A stretch of 59,122 nt of DNA from Ignavibacteria bacterium (GTDB lineage Bacteria; Bacteroidota; Ignavibacteria; UBA10030; SZUA-254): the NCBI GenBank assembly GCA_016178625.1, contig JACOSX010000047.1:1-59122 (forward strand), read 5' to 3'. The position numbers and the translations under genes were made by a program. Below are positions 1 through 8,739 of the stretch, piece by piece (position 1 is the first letter of the stretch; each line of letters starts with the position of its first letter). The notes beneath the pieces are model-generated. The model searched no databases. It was given only the letters and a program-made list of their open reading frames with translations, and was not told the DNA's origin.

Positions 1-412
1 CAGCACCGAGGGGATGCGTAATCGATGAAATGCTAAATCCTGCCGTGTACACAATCGCCGCGGCGACAAATTGACCAAAGAATTTCCTTCCCGGAGTTAA
101 GGGTTGCACATCGTCCCAAATTCCTAAAATAAGAACGATCGTGAGTGAGATAACCAGCATCACACCTGTATGGGGGTGCATTGCTGAGAAAGGGTGTAAC
201 GCGAGATCAAAATAAATGTAGAGGAGCAATGAGAGGAAGAAGCTCATGTAAATCGCCAATCCCCCAAGTCGTGGGATGGGAAATGTGTGAACTTTCCGCT
301 CATTTGGCTGATCAATCGCTCCAATCCTTTTGGCAAATCGGATAACGAATGGGGTAAGCAGCAATGACAGCACAAGGGGGATAACGAAAATAATATATAA
401 CTGGAAGATCAT
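1..412 (-). CDS. WecA/TagO/MraY-family undecaprenyl-phosphate sugar-1-phosphate transferase (partial, truncated by window start)
   Basis: Manual reverse translation from ATG at 412 gives MIFQLYIIFVIPLVLSLLLTPFVIRFAKRIGAIDQPNERKVHTFPIPRLGGLAIYMSFFLSLLLY..., with the DxPxxRKxHxxPxPRLGGxAI motif of the family; absent from the supplied ORF track because it is partial. Confidence 0.9.
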   Translation of the reverse strand, partial: MIFQLYIIFVIPLVLSLLLTPFVIRFAKRIGAIDQPNERKVHTFPIPRLGGLAIYMSFFLSLLLYIYFDLALHPFSAMHPHTGVMLVISLTIVLILGIWDDVQPLTPGRKFFGQFVAAAIVYTAGFSISSITHPLGA

Positions 413-687
413 ATGATTATCATTCCCTTCTCGAATTCAATTAGCTTTTTGATGAAATAATTTTAGATATTGTTAATGACATCAAGGTGAATCGACCCCG
501 CGTCCTGACGACAGTAACCAAGGAGAATCTCCGTCGAACAAACCCTAGAACTTTAACCATTAACCGATTGCTTCTCGAGATCAATCACCCCTCTACCCCT
601 GGGGCAATGAGGGGCCTCATCAGCAACAGAGTGATTGGGAAGCCGCTTCAGTCGAACGATGAGGTTCGCGGGCAAAACCTCTATACA

Positions 688-1524
688 TCAAAACTGCTCG
701 GTTTCCTCCACTGTAACGCCGTTGACCCTCTTGTTATAGTCCTGAAGATAAACCGGTAGATGATTCTTCCGAATAAATTGATCGGAACATATTCTGGCTG
801 CGTGTTTAATCGCCACTTTCAATTCCCGCGCGTTCCCCGGCCAATGGTACTCGAGACACGTGCGAAGTGCACTGCCAGTTATCCCCTTCGGCCGATTCGC
901 ACGATCAGTCGTTGTTTCCATGATGAATTTTTCAATAAGAAACAGGATATCTTCGCGACGCTCGCGCAACGGGGGAAGATTGAGAATCACCGGGCACATC
1001 CTATGATAGATCTCGGTCTTATCTATTCCGTCGTCCTCCAATACTGCTGGTTTCGTTCTCGATGTTGTAATAATGCGGACATTCACACCGATCTCTTCAA
1101 ATCCTCCCACGCGTCGGAAGTGTTGATGTTCAAGGACTCTGGCAATTTTCATTTGCAGTAGTGCTGGCAGTTCTTCAACATTCTCAAAGAAAATCGTACC
1201 GCCGTATGCTCTCTCGACTGCACCGCGGGTAATCTCAATTCCTGAGAAAGTCAGTTCTTCGGAGCCAAAGATTTCTTTCTCAAGAGTTTCCCGATTCAGA
1301 GTCTTGCAATCCACCCATAGGAATGGACTCCGTGCCCGTCCACTGACTTGATGAATCATTTTCGCAAGCCATTTCTTTCCCGTTCCTTCTTCACCGACAA
1401 CCAGAACTCCTAAATCACTCAATGCAATCCGGTCGAGAGTTTGCATTATGGTTCGCATTGTCGGACTCGGCTGAGGTCCAAAGAACGAATCGATCGATCT
1501 GAATACATGGTTCCGAGGCATCAT
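688..1524 (-). CDS. Sigma54-activator-type AAA+ protein, no receiver and no obvious C-terminal HTH; degenerate catalytic motifs
   Basis: Walker A GEEGTGKK, GGTIFFENVEEL in the Walker B position, LPPLRERREDI; GAFTGA position reads LTFSGI. Confidence 0.85.
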   Translation of the reverse strand: MMPRNHVFRSIDSFFGPQPSPTMRTIMQTLDRIALSDLGVLVVGEEGTGKKWLAKMIHQVSGRARSPFLWVDCKTLNRETLEKEIFGSEELTFSGIEITRGAVERAYGGTIFFENVEELPALLQMKIARVLEHQHFRRVGGFEEIGVNVRIITTSRTKPAVLEDDGIDKTEIYHRMCPVILNLPPLRERREDILFLIEKFIMETTTDRANRPKGITGSALRTCLEYHWPGNARELKVAIKHAARICSDQFIRKNHLPVYLQDYNKRVNGVTVEETEQF

Positions 1525-1572
1525 TTTCTCGTCAATTGCTTGTGCTCAGGTAATATCGCTGTTGATGTCTCA

Positions 1573-2526
1573 CTATCGGGGTAGAGCTTCAACGCGATTC
1601 CAAAGCGTGAACGCTGCAGAAACGTGGTATGCCCGATCAGTTTGTTTGCTTGGCGAGATCGCATAATCAAGTTGAAAACGTTCTGTCCGAATTCCAAAAC
1701 CAAACCTCGCAGAACCGAGGCCTGGTTCAACAATGTATCCACCACGAAGAGCAAGGACTTTAAAGAGAAAGAGTTCCATCCCGCCTTTATATCGAATCCC
1801 ATCCTGACCAAATACTTTTTCATTCGCCACACTGATCGTGAAAAAGGTTTGGCTAAATGTAGGCGGGAACCTAAGTGTTGCACCAGCTTGAAGGCTCCGC
1901 GGGAGATTCTCAGAACTCAACGATGTCGTTGTACGATCTGATGCATACAGAATCCCGGAACCGATACCACTCAAGACAGCACCATAGCTAATCTCCTGCG
2001 ACGGAGAATAAAAAACACCCATCGAAGAAGATACCCCCCAAAGGCTTGCTGTGGTACTTTTCGCATATCGGACTCCCAAGCCTGCGCCGACACTGACCGT
2101 TGGTACAACTTCGCGTGAATATACAATGTCATATCCATACTGAATGACATGAAAATCAAAGTTCGGGCTTGATTCAATGTAACCGACATGATTCACTGTC
2201 AACCCAATCGCAACGGCCTCGCCTCGACGAATTTGGAATGGAACGGCTATGTTTTCATTCATCGTATTAATGATACGCTCTTGAGAGTGGTTCATAACAA
2301 TAGAGGATCTCTGAAGATAGACCAGCGCAGCAGGGTTCCAATACATGCTGTTCGCGTCGTACGCATCTGTAACGTAGGCTTCTGCAAAACCAGCCGCCCT
2401 CGCTCCGACATTTACTGGACGCGAGCTGTAGAGACTGATCGTCTGAGATCGAATAGGGATCCAAAGCATCAGTGTGCACAAGAGAGAGAACCATGCTCGA
2501 TATTGTAACTTCAATTCCACTTCCAT
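1573..2526 (-). CDS. PorV/PorQ-family (UPF0164-like) outer membrane beta-barrel protein
   Basis: Signal peptide then RPVNVGARAAGFAEAYVTDAYDANSMYWNPAAL, typical N-terminus of the PorV/PorQ family. Confidence 0.8.
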   Translation of the reverse strand: MEVELKLQYRAWFSLLCTLMLWIPIRSQTISLYSSRPVNVGARAAGFAEAYVTDAYDANSMYWNPAALVYLQRSSIVMNHSQERIINTMNENIAVPFQIRRGEAVAIGLTVNHVGYIESSPNFDFHVIQYGYDIVYSREVVPTVSVGAGLGVRYAKSTTASLWGVSSSMGVFYSPSQEISYGAVLSGIGSGILYASDRTTTSLSSENLPRSLQAGATLRFPPTFSQTFFTISVANEKVFGQDGIRYKGGMELFLFKVLALRGGYIVEPGLGSARFGFGIRTERFQLDYAISPSKQTDRAYHVSAAFTLWNRVEALPR

Positions 2527-2546
2527 CGGGTTTGGCGATGCGGTGC

Positions 2547-3260
2547 CTAGTTAAAAACTCTGAAGAATCCAAAGATGAAGATGGCATCTCTCATGAAGTC
2601 GGAAAGTTCCCGAATAATATTCCCTTTCTTCGGAACGAAAACAGTGTCCCCTGGTCGGATCATTGGGATCGATTCAATGTTGCCATTCTCCATGTACCAA
2701 GTCAAGTCAATCTCAATCGGCTGACGATTTGTGCCGCTTCGCAAAATCTTGATATGCCGAAGATCAGATTCGGGTGTTGTACCGCCAGCTGTGGAGAGAA
2801 TCTCAATGAGCGATACATCACTCGTGACTGGATAGTTTTCTTGCTTTGAAACTGCACCCAACACCGCGACCTTCTGTGCGACGGTACTTACCACGGTTGC
2901 CGTTAATTTTACTTCGCCTTGGATATACTCAGAAAGTTTTTGCCGTAATTGTTCAGTGAACTGTTCCTTGGTGAGACCCGCTGCGTTCACTTCACCAATG
3001 AGCGGGACCGGAATTGTCCCCGTTTCTCTCACAGAAGTTGTGACATTGAATTCCGGATATCCCCAAACCGAGAGTTGAATCTGATCTCCCTGCCTGATCA
3101 CGTAATTGTCAGCCTGCGCCTCCATTTGAACAGATCGGCTACCTGAACGAATTATCTGGGTTAAATTGCCCTTCGCTATTTCTTCAGAAGATGAGCATCC
3201 ATTAAGATAACAAGCAGCCAGACCAAAGAGGAGAAGATAAAGTATTCTTTTCATATACAT
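2547..3260 (-). CDS. Polysaccharide export lipoprotein, Wza-like (Poly_export/SLBB), short form
   Basis: Lipobox LAACYLNGCSS; YVIRQGDQIQLSVWGYPEFN; VLGAVSKQENYPV; IRPGDTVFVP. Confidence 0.9.
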   Translation of the reverse strand: MYMKRILYLLLFGLAACYLNGCSSSEEIAKGNLTQIIRSGSRSVQMEAQADNYVIRQGDQIQLSVWGYPEFNVTTSVRETGTIPVPLIGEVNAAGLTKEQFTEQLRQKLSEYIQGEVKLTATVVSTVAQKVAVLGAVSKQENYPVTSDVSLIEILSTAGGTTPESDLRHIKILRSGTNRQPIEIDLTWYMENGNIESIPMIRPGDTVFVPKKGNIIRELSDFMRDAIFIFGFFRVFN

Positions 3261-3406
3261 TATATCTAGAGCAAATTAATATTATCACACGCGCAAAGCA
3301 TTGAACACCATCCACATGATGGATGATTTGCTGGAAGACGCTGATCAGACGATCAGATCCTTGAGTTATAGCTTGTGTTGCAGGTAGAGAATTTAGATGG
3401 ATAAAT

Positions 3407-3422
3407 TACAAATTATATGCCA
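3407..3422 (-). promoter_or_regulatory. Sigma54-like -24/-12 element (left-facing, upstream of the wza-like gene)
   Basis: Minus strand TGGCATATAATTTGTA vs TGGCACGNNNNTTGCA; correct GG-to-G spacing, with GT instead of GC at -12. Confidence 0.5.
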
Positions 3423-3623
3423 GGAGAGAACACGATAGAGAAAGCCTCAACAGACTATTTATTTTCTCCCCGAATTCCTGTCATGTATCATAGTAAGGAA
3501 CAATTTCACAAATTCGCGTGATGATGCGCAATATACGTTCAGGTATTTTTTTGTTCTATAGGAAAGCAAGTTTCCGGGGAACGAACCTAATTTCATTTGA
3601 TACTACTCGATGGGCCAACTGAG

Positions 3624-3662
3624 TGTGTTAGAATTACACATTATAGTGTAATAATTACTCAC
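3624..3662. promoter_or_regulatory. Candidate enhancer/operator: tandem palindromic sites
   Basis: TGTGT-TAGAATT-ACACA (3624-3640) followed by GTGTAATAATTACTCAC (3646-3662), plus ATTACAC-N6-GTGTAAT (3633-3652). The two GTGT starts (3625 and 3646) are 21 bp apart. Confidence 0.5.
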
Positions 3663-3803
3663 TCTGTATAAGTTGTTCCATGAACTGTGTAGTTGGTATT
3701 CGAAAAGAGATAAGAAGCAAGGAAATCTCTCGAAGACAGGGGTATTGGATACGTTGACTTCGATGAATTGATCTTATTAAGAGTATTAACCGACTATTAG
3801 CCA

Positions 3804-3819
3804 TGGCATACAATTTGCC
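3804..3819 (+). promoter_or_regulatory. Sigma54-like -24/-12 promoter for the right-arm polysaccharide operon
   Basis: TGGCATACAATTTGCC matches TGGCAC-N5-TTGC with correct spacing, ~55 nt upstream of the GTG start at 3874. Confidence 0.7.
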
Positions 3820-3873
3820 GTTTACTTCAACTACTCCACACTAATACACTCTCATTTTTTAAGGAAGCACACC

Positions 3874-5211
3874 GTGCGATCGGCACAATTTACATTGCGA
3901 GAGGTTATTGCACTTTTCCGCCGTCGGAAGAAGCTCCTCATCATCCCAAGTGTCATCATTACAATTCTCTGCGGGATAGGGGCATATCTTCTTCCCAATA
4001 AGTACGAATCGTCAACGACGATCCTTGTACAACGCGATGAGATTCTCAATCCGCTCATTAGCTATGAGATGGCGGTAACGATGGCCTCCGAGGATCGTCT
4101 ACGAACATTTAATGAAATCATCTACAGTCGGACAATCCTTCAGCAACTTATTGACAGCCTCGGGCTCGGAGCCAGTACAAGGACAGAAGCGCAGCGTCAA
4201 GCGCTTGTCGATGCGGTCGGACATAACATCACAACAGAGCGTCGAGGATCGGATTCTTTCCGCATCACGTATCTCGATTCGGATCCGGCACGTGCGCAAC
4301 GCGCCGCTGCGTTGATGGCAAACTTGTTCATCGGAACCACCCTTCATGTGGAGGGGCAGCGCAATGAACAAGCTGTACAGTTTTTTGAAAAGAAACTCGA
4401 AGAACTCAGACAAAAATTCGAAGTAAGCCAAAAAGAAGTTCTCTCCCTTTTGCAACAACGGATCAGTACAGCTCCGACAGAAAACCGGACACTCTATGTG
4501 CAGATAGAAAACATCGAAAAACAGATCAATGACATTGATTCCCGCCTTAAGGTATATCAGCTGGAGCTGGCGGTGTTGCGGAGGTTCCCTGACGCATTGC
4601 ACACTGAGGAAGGAAAACAATCGCTCTACGACCTGCAACGGGCAGAGATACCCTTCGCCGCTGACCTTCGGGGCTTATTAGCAAAGTATGATGATTTTCT
4701 TCGTCGGTACACACCAAAGTATCCTGAAGTCGAGAAACTTGAAAAACAAATGCTCAACCTTTTGGAGCGCATGCGCAACGCTGTTGAATCCGAACTTGCA
4801 AAACAGCAGCCTCAGCGCTGGGACCTCGAGAAACAACGCGCTCAACTGCTCGATGAGATCAAACAATCTTCAGTGAACCAACGCGTCGACGAGGACAAAG
4901 AATCGGATTACGGCATTTATCGAAAACTCTACGATGAGATGAAGGTGAAACTTGAGCAGGCCAGAACTTCTCGCGATCTCGGAAGTAAAGGGGCAAACCA
5001 ATTCATTATTATCGATCCGGCTTTGGTTCCTACAGTTCCTTCAAAACCACATCGATTGCAGATTGTTCTCGGAGGTTTGGGCCTTGGGTTGTTCATGGGG
5101 TTCCTGACAGTAATGCTGAAGGAACTCCTTGATACAACGATACGACTGCCACGAGACATAGAAGTCTATCAAAAACCAGTCATCGCATTCATCACTGACG
5201 GAGAAGAATGA
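3874..5211 (+). CDS. Wzz/polysaccharide co-polymerase (chain length determinant, GNVR-type)
   Basis: N-terminal TM, LLPNKYESSTTILVQRDEILNPLIS, coiled-coil, C-terminal PALVPTVPSKPHR then TM; GTG start with AAGGAAG upstream. Confidence 0.9.
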   Translation: MRSAQFTLREVIALFRRRKKLLIIPSVIITILCGIGAYLLPNKYESSTTILVQRDEILNPLISYEMAVTMASEDRLRTFNEIIYSRTILQQLIDSLGLGASTRTEAQRQALVDAVGHNITTERRGSDSFRITYLDSDPARAQRAAALMANLFIGTTLHVEGQRNEQAVQFFEKKLEELRQKFEVSQKEVLSLLQQRISTAPTENRTLYVQIENIEKQINDIDSRLKVYQLELAVLRRFPDALHTEEGKQSLYDLQRAEIPFAADLRGLLAKYDDFLRRYTPKYPEVEKLEKQMLNLLERMRNAVESELAKQQPQRWDLEKQRAQLLDEIKQSSVNQRVDEDKESDYGIYRKLYDEMKVKLEQARTSRDLGSKGANQFIIIDPALVPTVPSKPHRLQIVLGGLGLGLFMGFLTVMLKELLDTTIRLPRDIEVYQKPVIAFITDGEE

Positions 5212-5280
5212 TAATGAACTTGATCGATCCCCAGGGTGGTTACATGCGCACAGAGTTAATGGGGAAACAACAGCAAACTC

Positions 5281-6093
5281 ATGATGAATGATCTGAATAT
5301 ACCTATGAATGACAACGACTCAGAACTCCACGAAAAGTTTACACCAGCACCAGATAGAGAAAACACCAAACTTGTCCGACTCATAAAGTCGATAGAAGTA
5401 AATCCGGAGAAGGGAAAGTTCATCGATAATAAGGTCGTTAAATTCAAATATTATAACGCGTTCAATTACTCGCTCCTCTCACGGGGTCATGAAGAAGTTA
5501 ACATGACACTCGGGATTACAAGTCCCAAGCATGGCGAGGGGAAAACTCTTGTTGCGTGTAATCTCGCCGTCTCCCTAGCGATGGGTTCGCAAAAGAAGAC
5601 TGTCCTTGTTGATCTGAATATCGCCAACCCTCGATTACATAAAATTTTTGGGGTTCCACAAAGTCCAGGTCTCACAGAGGCATTCCTTAATGGCTCGATT
5701 CACATATCGCGGACCGCGATCGAACATCTCTCGGTCCTGCCTTCAGGAAGATGTATCCCCCACCAGGAGAAAGTGCTACAAGCTGACCCATCCTCGAACC
5801 TTGGCTCTGCACATACAGTCGTGACCCCTACTCTCGGGCTTGAGCAACTCCCGGCATTTCGAGATGTTATTTACTCCCTCGAACAGGAATTTGAATTTGT
5901 CATCGTCGATATGCCAGCAATTCATTCCGAGGGAGTGCCAATTCTCTTTGCGAATCAGTTGAACGGCTTACTTGTAGTCGTCGACAGTGGAAAAACAAAA
6001 CGCGAAGAGATCGACGCGATGTTTCATTACATCAACGAGCGGCAGGTTCTGGGTTTCGTGTTCAACCGCTTCAACGAGAAAGCTTCTTCATAG
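5281..6093 (+). CDS. CpsD/CapB-like P-loop protein (bacterial tyrosine kinase-like), without C-terminal Tyr cluster
   Basis: Walker A SPKHGEGKT; VLVDLNIANPRLHKIFG; FVIVDMPA; LLVVVDSGKTKREEI. Confidence 0.8.
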   Translation: MMNDLNIPMNDNDSELHEKFTPAPDRENTKLVRLIKSIEVNPEKGKFIDNKVVKFKYYNAFNYSLLSRGHEEVNMTLGITSPKHGEGKTLVACNLAVSLAMGSQKKTVLVDLNIANPRLHKIFGVPQSPGLTEAFLNGSIHISRTAIEHLSVLPSGRCIPHQEKVLQADPSSNLGSAHTVVTPTLGLEQLPAFRDVIYSLEQEFEFVIVDMPAIHSEGVPILFANQLNGLLVVVDSGKTKREEIDAMFHYINERQVLGFVFNRFNEKASS

Positions 6094-6105
6094 CCTTGAT
6101 CAGGA

Positions 6106-6273
6106 ATGCTTGCAACCAGCATAACAATAAGTCTGATGATCCTTGTGATCATCGTGGGGAAGAACACGAAGCACATGCACTATTTCACCTATATTATCAT
6201 TGGTCTGATCGCGCTTATCCAAGTCGCTGTGCTGTTCTTGATCTTGTATACGATGGAACGACCAAGTTTATGA
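6106..6273 (+). CDS. Small hydrophobic protein, 55 aa, two predicted TM segments (not in ORF track)
   Basis: Manual translation: MLATSITISLMILVIIVVGKNTKHMHYFTYIIIGLIALIQVAVLFLILYTMERPSL*; sits in the gap between the kinase-like gene and the polymerase gene. No well-spaced SD. Confidence 0.55.
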   Translation: MLATSITISLMILVIIVGKNTKHMHYFTYIIIGLIALIQVAVLFLILYTMERPSL

Positions 6274-6291
6274 ACGCGAGTTAATTCTCTC

Positions 6292-7848
6292 ATGCCTTCC
6301 ATATTTCACAAAACTAAACTTCCCAGGGCAACGGCGGAAGGAGTCATGCTCGGGGAGAATGTCCGTAATTCCCGATCGATGATTGCATTGATTTCCGGAT
6401 CGATCCTGATTGGTCTCCTTCTCGTGTTGACGGAGGGAAACGTCATCGCAGCCGCCGCAATTATTATCTGCACGACTATTATCATTCTCACGTTTTATCG
6501 CCTTGACTACGGATTTCTTCTCTTCGTTGGGATGGTTCTCCTCTTCGATCAGTATCCACCTCGAGGATTTGATAAGTCCATCATCGGATTTGAGTATTTT
6601 CAGAATCTCAAATACTTTCCACTCTTTTCCAGTATTGATCTCGCTGCGATTAACCCGATTGAGTTACAGCTTGGTCTTCTGCTCATCATCTGGGCATTAC
6701 TCATTGTGATGGGGAAACAAGTTTTCTTACAGCCCATACCCGTCTGGCTCGCCGCCCTGATGTTCTTTCTCTGGCTTACAATTTCTGCGGTTTACGGCAT
6801 TGGCCGCGGCGGGGATTTTCTCCCAGCCCTCTGGGAATTGCGCGCGCTCTTTTATTTTGGTATTCTCTTTTTTTTCGTCCCTCAAGTCATCCAATCGAAA
6901 GAACAACTCCAGAAATTGATGTGGGTCTGTATCCTTGCGATTTCGTTCAAGGTAGTCCAAGGCGTTGTGCGGCTCGTTCGGTTAGGCTTTAATTTCGGTG
7001 AGAGGACTGAGCTCACCAATCATGAGGATCCGCTCTTTTTCATTTCACTCTTCGTCCTACTATTTGGTTTCGTTGTGTTCGGATGCAGTGGGAAACAACG
7101 TCGCTTCCTTTTATGGTCTTTGCTTCCAATGTTCATCGTGTTCATTCTCGCCCAACGGCGAGCAACGTACGTTGCACTTGGCGTAGCGCTTGTCGCGTTC
7201 ATCATCCTCCTTCCTGGAAAGGAACGGCTCACGATGCTCAAAGTGATCGCTCCACTGCTTGTCATCGCAGGACTGTATCTCGCAGCATTCTGGAATAGTG
7301 AAAGCAGCATCGGTCTTCCAGCACAGTTAGTAAAGTCTTCCTTCTCGGTCGACCAAAAAGGCGCCGGCGAGCGTTATTACTCGAACCTATACCGCGAGTT
7401 TGAAAATTACAACCTGGCGATGACACTAAAAAAGTCGCCAGTCATCGGCATTGGCTTCGGCAATAAGTATGATCAACCGATAAGCCTGACATTTATTCCT
7501 TTTTCACTGCGAGATTATATTCCCCACAATGAAATCTTTTGGCTTGCTGTCAAGATGGGGGGAGTCGGATTCTTTCTGTTCTGGTTTTTCTTCGATGCAT
7601 TTGTCTTTCAGGCAGCGTTTGTCTTCGCGCACCTAAGAGATCCCTACTTGAAGACGATCTGTGCAGTAAGCATGATCGCAATCTTATGCCAGATCGTCGT
7701 CTCGTATGTCGACTTGCAACTCACATTCTATAGGAACATGATTTATCTCGGAGTCTTGATGGGCTTGCTTCCGACATTGAAGATGTTGGACACTAAGAAT
7801 GAAGAGACGCCGTTAGTAGATGAAAAGCGTCCATTGTATGCGCTTTAA
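6292..7848 (+). CDS. O-antigen ligase/Wzy-like polysaccharide polymerase, multi-TM
   Basis: Strongly hydrophobic, ~12 TM; conserved-looking YIPHNEIFWLAVKMGGVGFFLFW region. Confidence 0.8.
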   Translation: MPSIFHKTKLPRATAEGVMLGENVRNSRSMIALISGSILIGLLLVLTEGNVIAAAAIIICTTIIILTFYRLDYGFLLFVGMVLLFDQYPPRGFDKSIIGFEYFQNLKYFPLFSSIDLAAINPIELQLGLLLIIWALLIVMGKQVFLQPIPVWLAALMFFLWLTISAVYGIGRGGDFLPALWELRALFYFGILFFFVPQVIQSKEQLQKLMWVCILAISFKVVQGVVRLVRLGFNFGERTELTNHEDPLFFISLFVLLFGFVVFGCSGKQRRFLLWSLLPMFIVFILAQRRATYVALGVALVAFIILLPGKERLTMLKVIAPLLVIAGLYLAAFWNSESSIGLPAQLVKSSFSVDQKGAGERYYSNLYREFENYNLAMTLKKSPVIGIGFGNKYDQPISLTFIPFSLRDYIPHNEIFWLAVKMGGVGFFLFWFFFDAFVFQAAFVFAHLRDPYLKTICAVSMIAILCQIVVSYVDLQLTFYRNMIYLGVLMGLLPTLKMLDTKNEETPLVDEKRPLYAL

Positions 7849-7911
7849 TAAGTATCGCGCGGTGGGCTTGCATTCTCATAAATGAGATTACGGAACCCTC
7901 TTAACTAATAA

Positions 7912-8739
7912 ATGGAAATGGGACTAAAAACGGTTTTGAAGCGACGGCTCCCGAAAGCAGCAGTAACTGCGATCAAGAAGATCCGTTACGCACGCAAGAT
8001 CAGCTCAGTCAATGAAGAGAGTGAGGTGGATTTTAGGGCAATCAAATATCTGGTCAGCCGAGGAAACCACGTTATCGATCTTGGCGCGAACATGGGGTTC
8101 TATACGAAATATTTGTCTGATTTGGTTGGACCGACCGGGAAAGTCTACAGCATAGAACCGATTCCTAGCAGTTTTGGACTGCTGAATTACATCGTCCAGA
8201 AACTGCATCTTCAAAACGTTCATCTTTTTAACTACGCCATCTCGAGTTCCGCCGGTGAAGTAAGAATGGAGGTTCCTGTTCTTGATTCCGGCGAGGAAAA
8301 TCTCTTCGAAGCAAAAATTACTCCAAATCAATCCACTTCAACGGCACGAACCGTTATTGTCCCTTCACGGACATTGGATTCGATTATTTCTCTGGAGAAA
8401 CGGAAAATCGCGTTCATCAAGTGCGATGTCGAGGGACATGAATTAGAATGCCTCAAAGGAGCCGTTTCCATTATTCAGCATTCGAAGCCTTCGTGGCTCG
8501 TTGAAATCTGGGGCGACCTTGACGAACAAGATTCGAAGGCTCATCAAACTGTGGAGTTCTTTAGCCAGCTTGGATATTTCTCGTATTGGTTCGATGGAAT
8601 CCACTTCCAGAAACGACAACAGGGCGAGAGAAGCGTTAACTATTTTTTCCTTACAGCAGACCATCTGAGAGCTTTGGAGGAAAATCATATTCTTTCACCC
8701 GATGGCAATCTACATCTGATAACAGAAAAAGGAATATGA
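7912..8739 (+). CDS. FkbM-family SAM methyltransferase
   Basis: VIDLGANMGFYTKYLSDLVGPTGKVYSIEPIPSSFGLL; IAFIKCDVEGHELECLKGA. Confidence 0.9.
   Translation: MEMGLKTVLKRRLPKAAVTAIKKIRYARKISSVNEESEVDFRAIKYLVSRGNHVIDLGANMGFYTKYLSDLVGPTGKVYSIEPIPSSFGLLNYIVQKLHLQNVHLFNYAISSSAGEVRMEVPVLDSGEENLFEAKITPNQSTSTARTVIVPSRTLDSIISLEKRKIAFIKCDVEGHELECLKGAVSIIQHSKPSWLVEIWGDLDEQDSKAHQTVEFFSQLGYFSYWFDGIHFQKRQQGERSVNYFFLTADHLRALEENHILSPDGNLHLITEKGI

Noticed and set aside
487-1161. Plus-strand ORFs at 487-759 and 760-1161
   Set aside because: Antisense to or beside the sigma54-like AAA+ gene, no recognisable domain, atypical composition; treated as spurious.
3804-3819. Bacteroidetes-type sigma70 -7 element (TAnnTTTG) instead of sigma54
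   Set aside because: TACAATTTG has three, not two, bases between TA and TTTG, while the sigma54 spacing fits exactly; kept only as an alternative to test.
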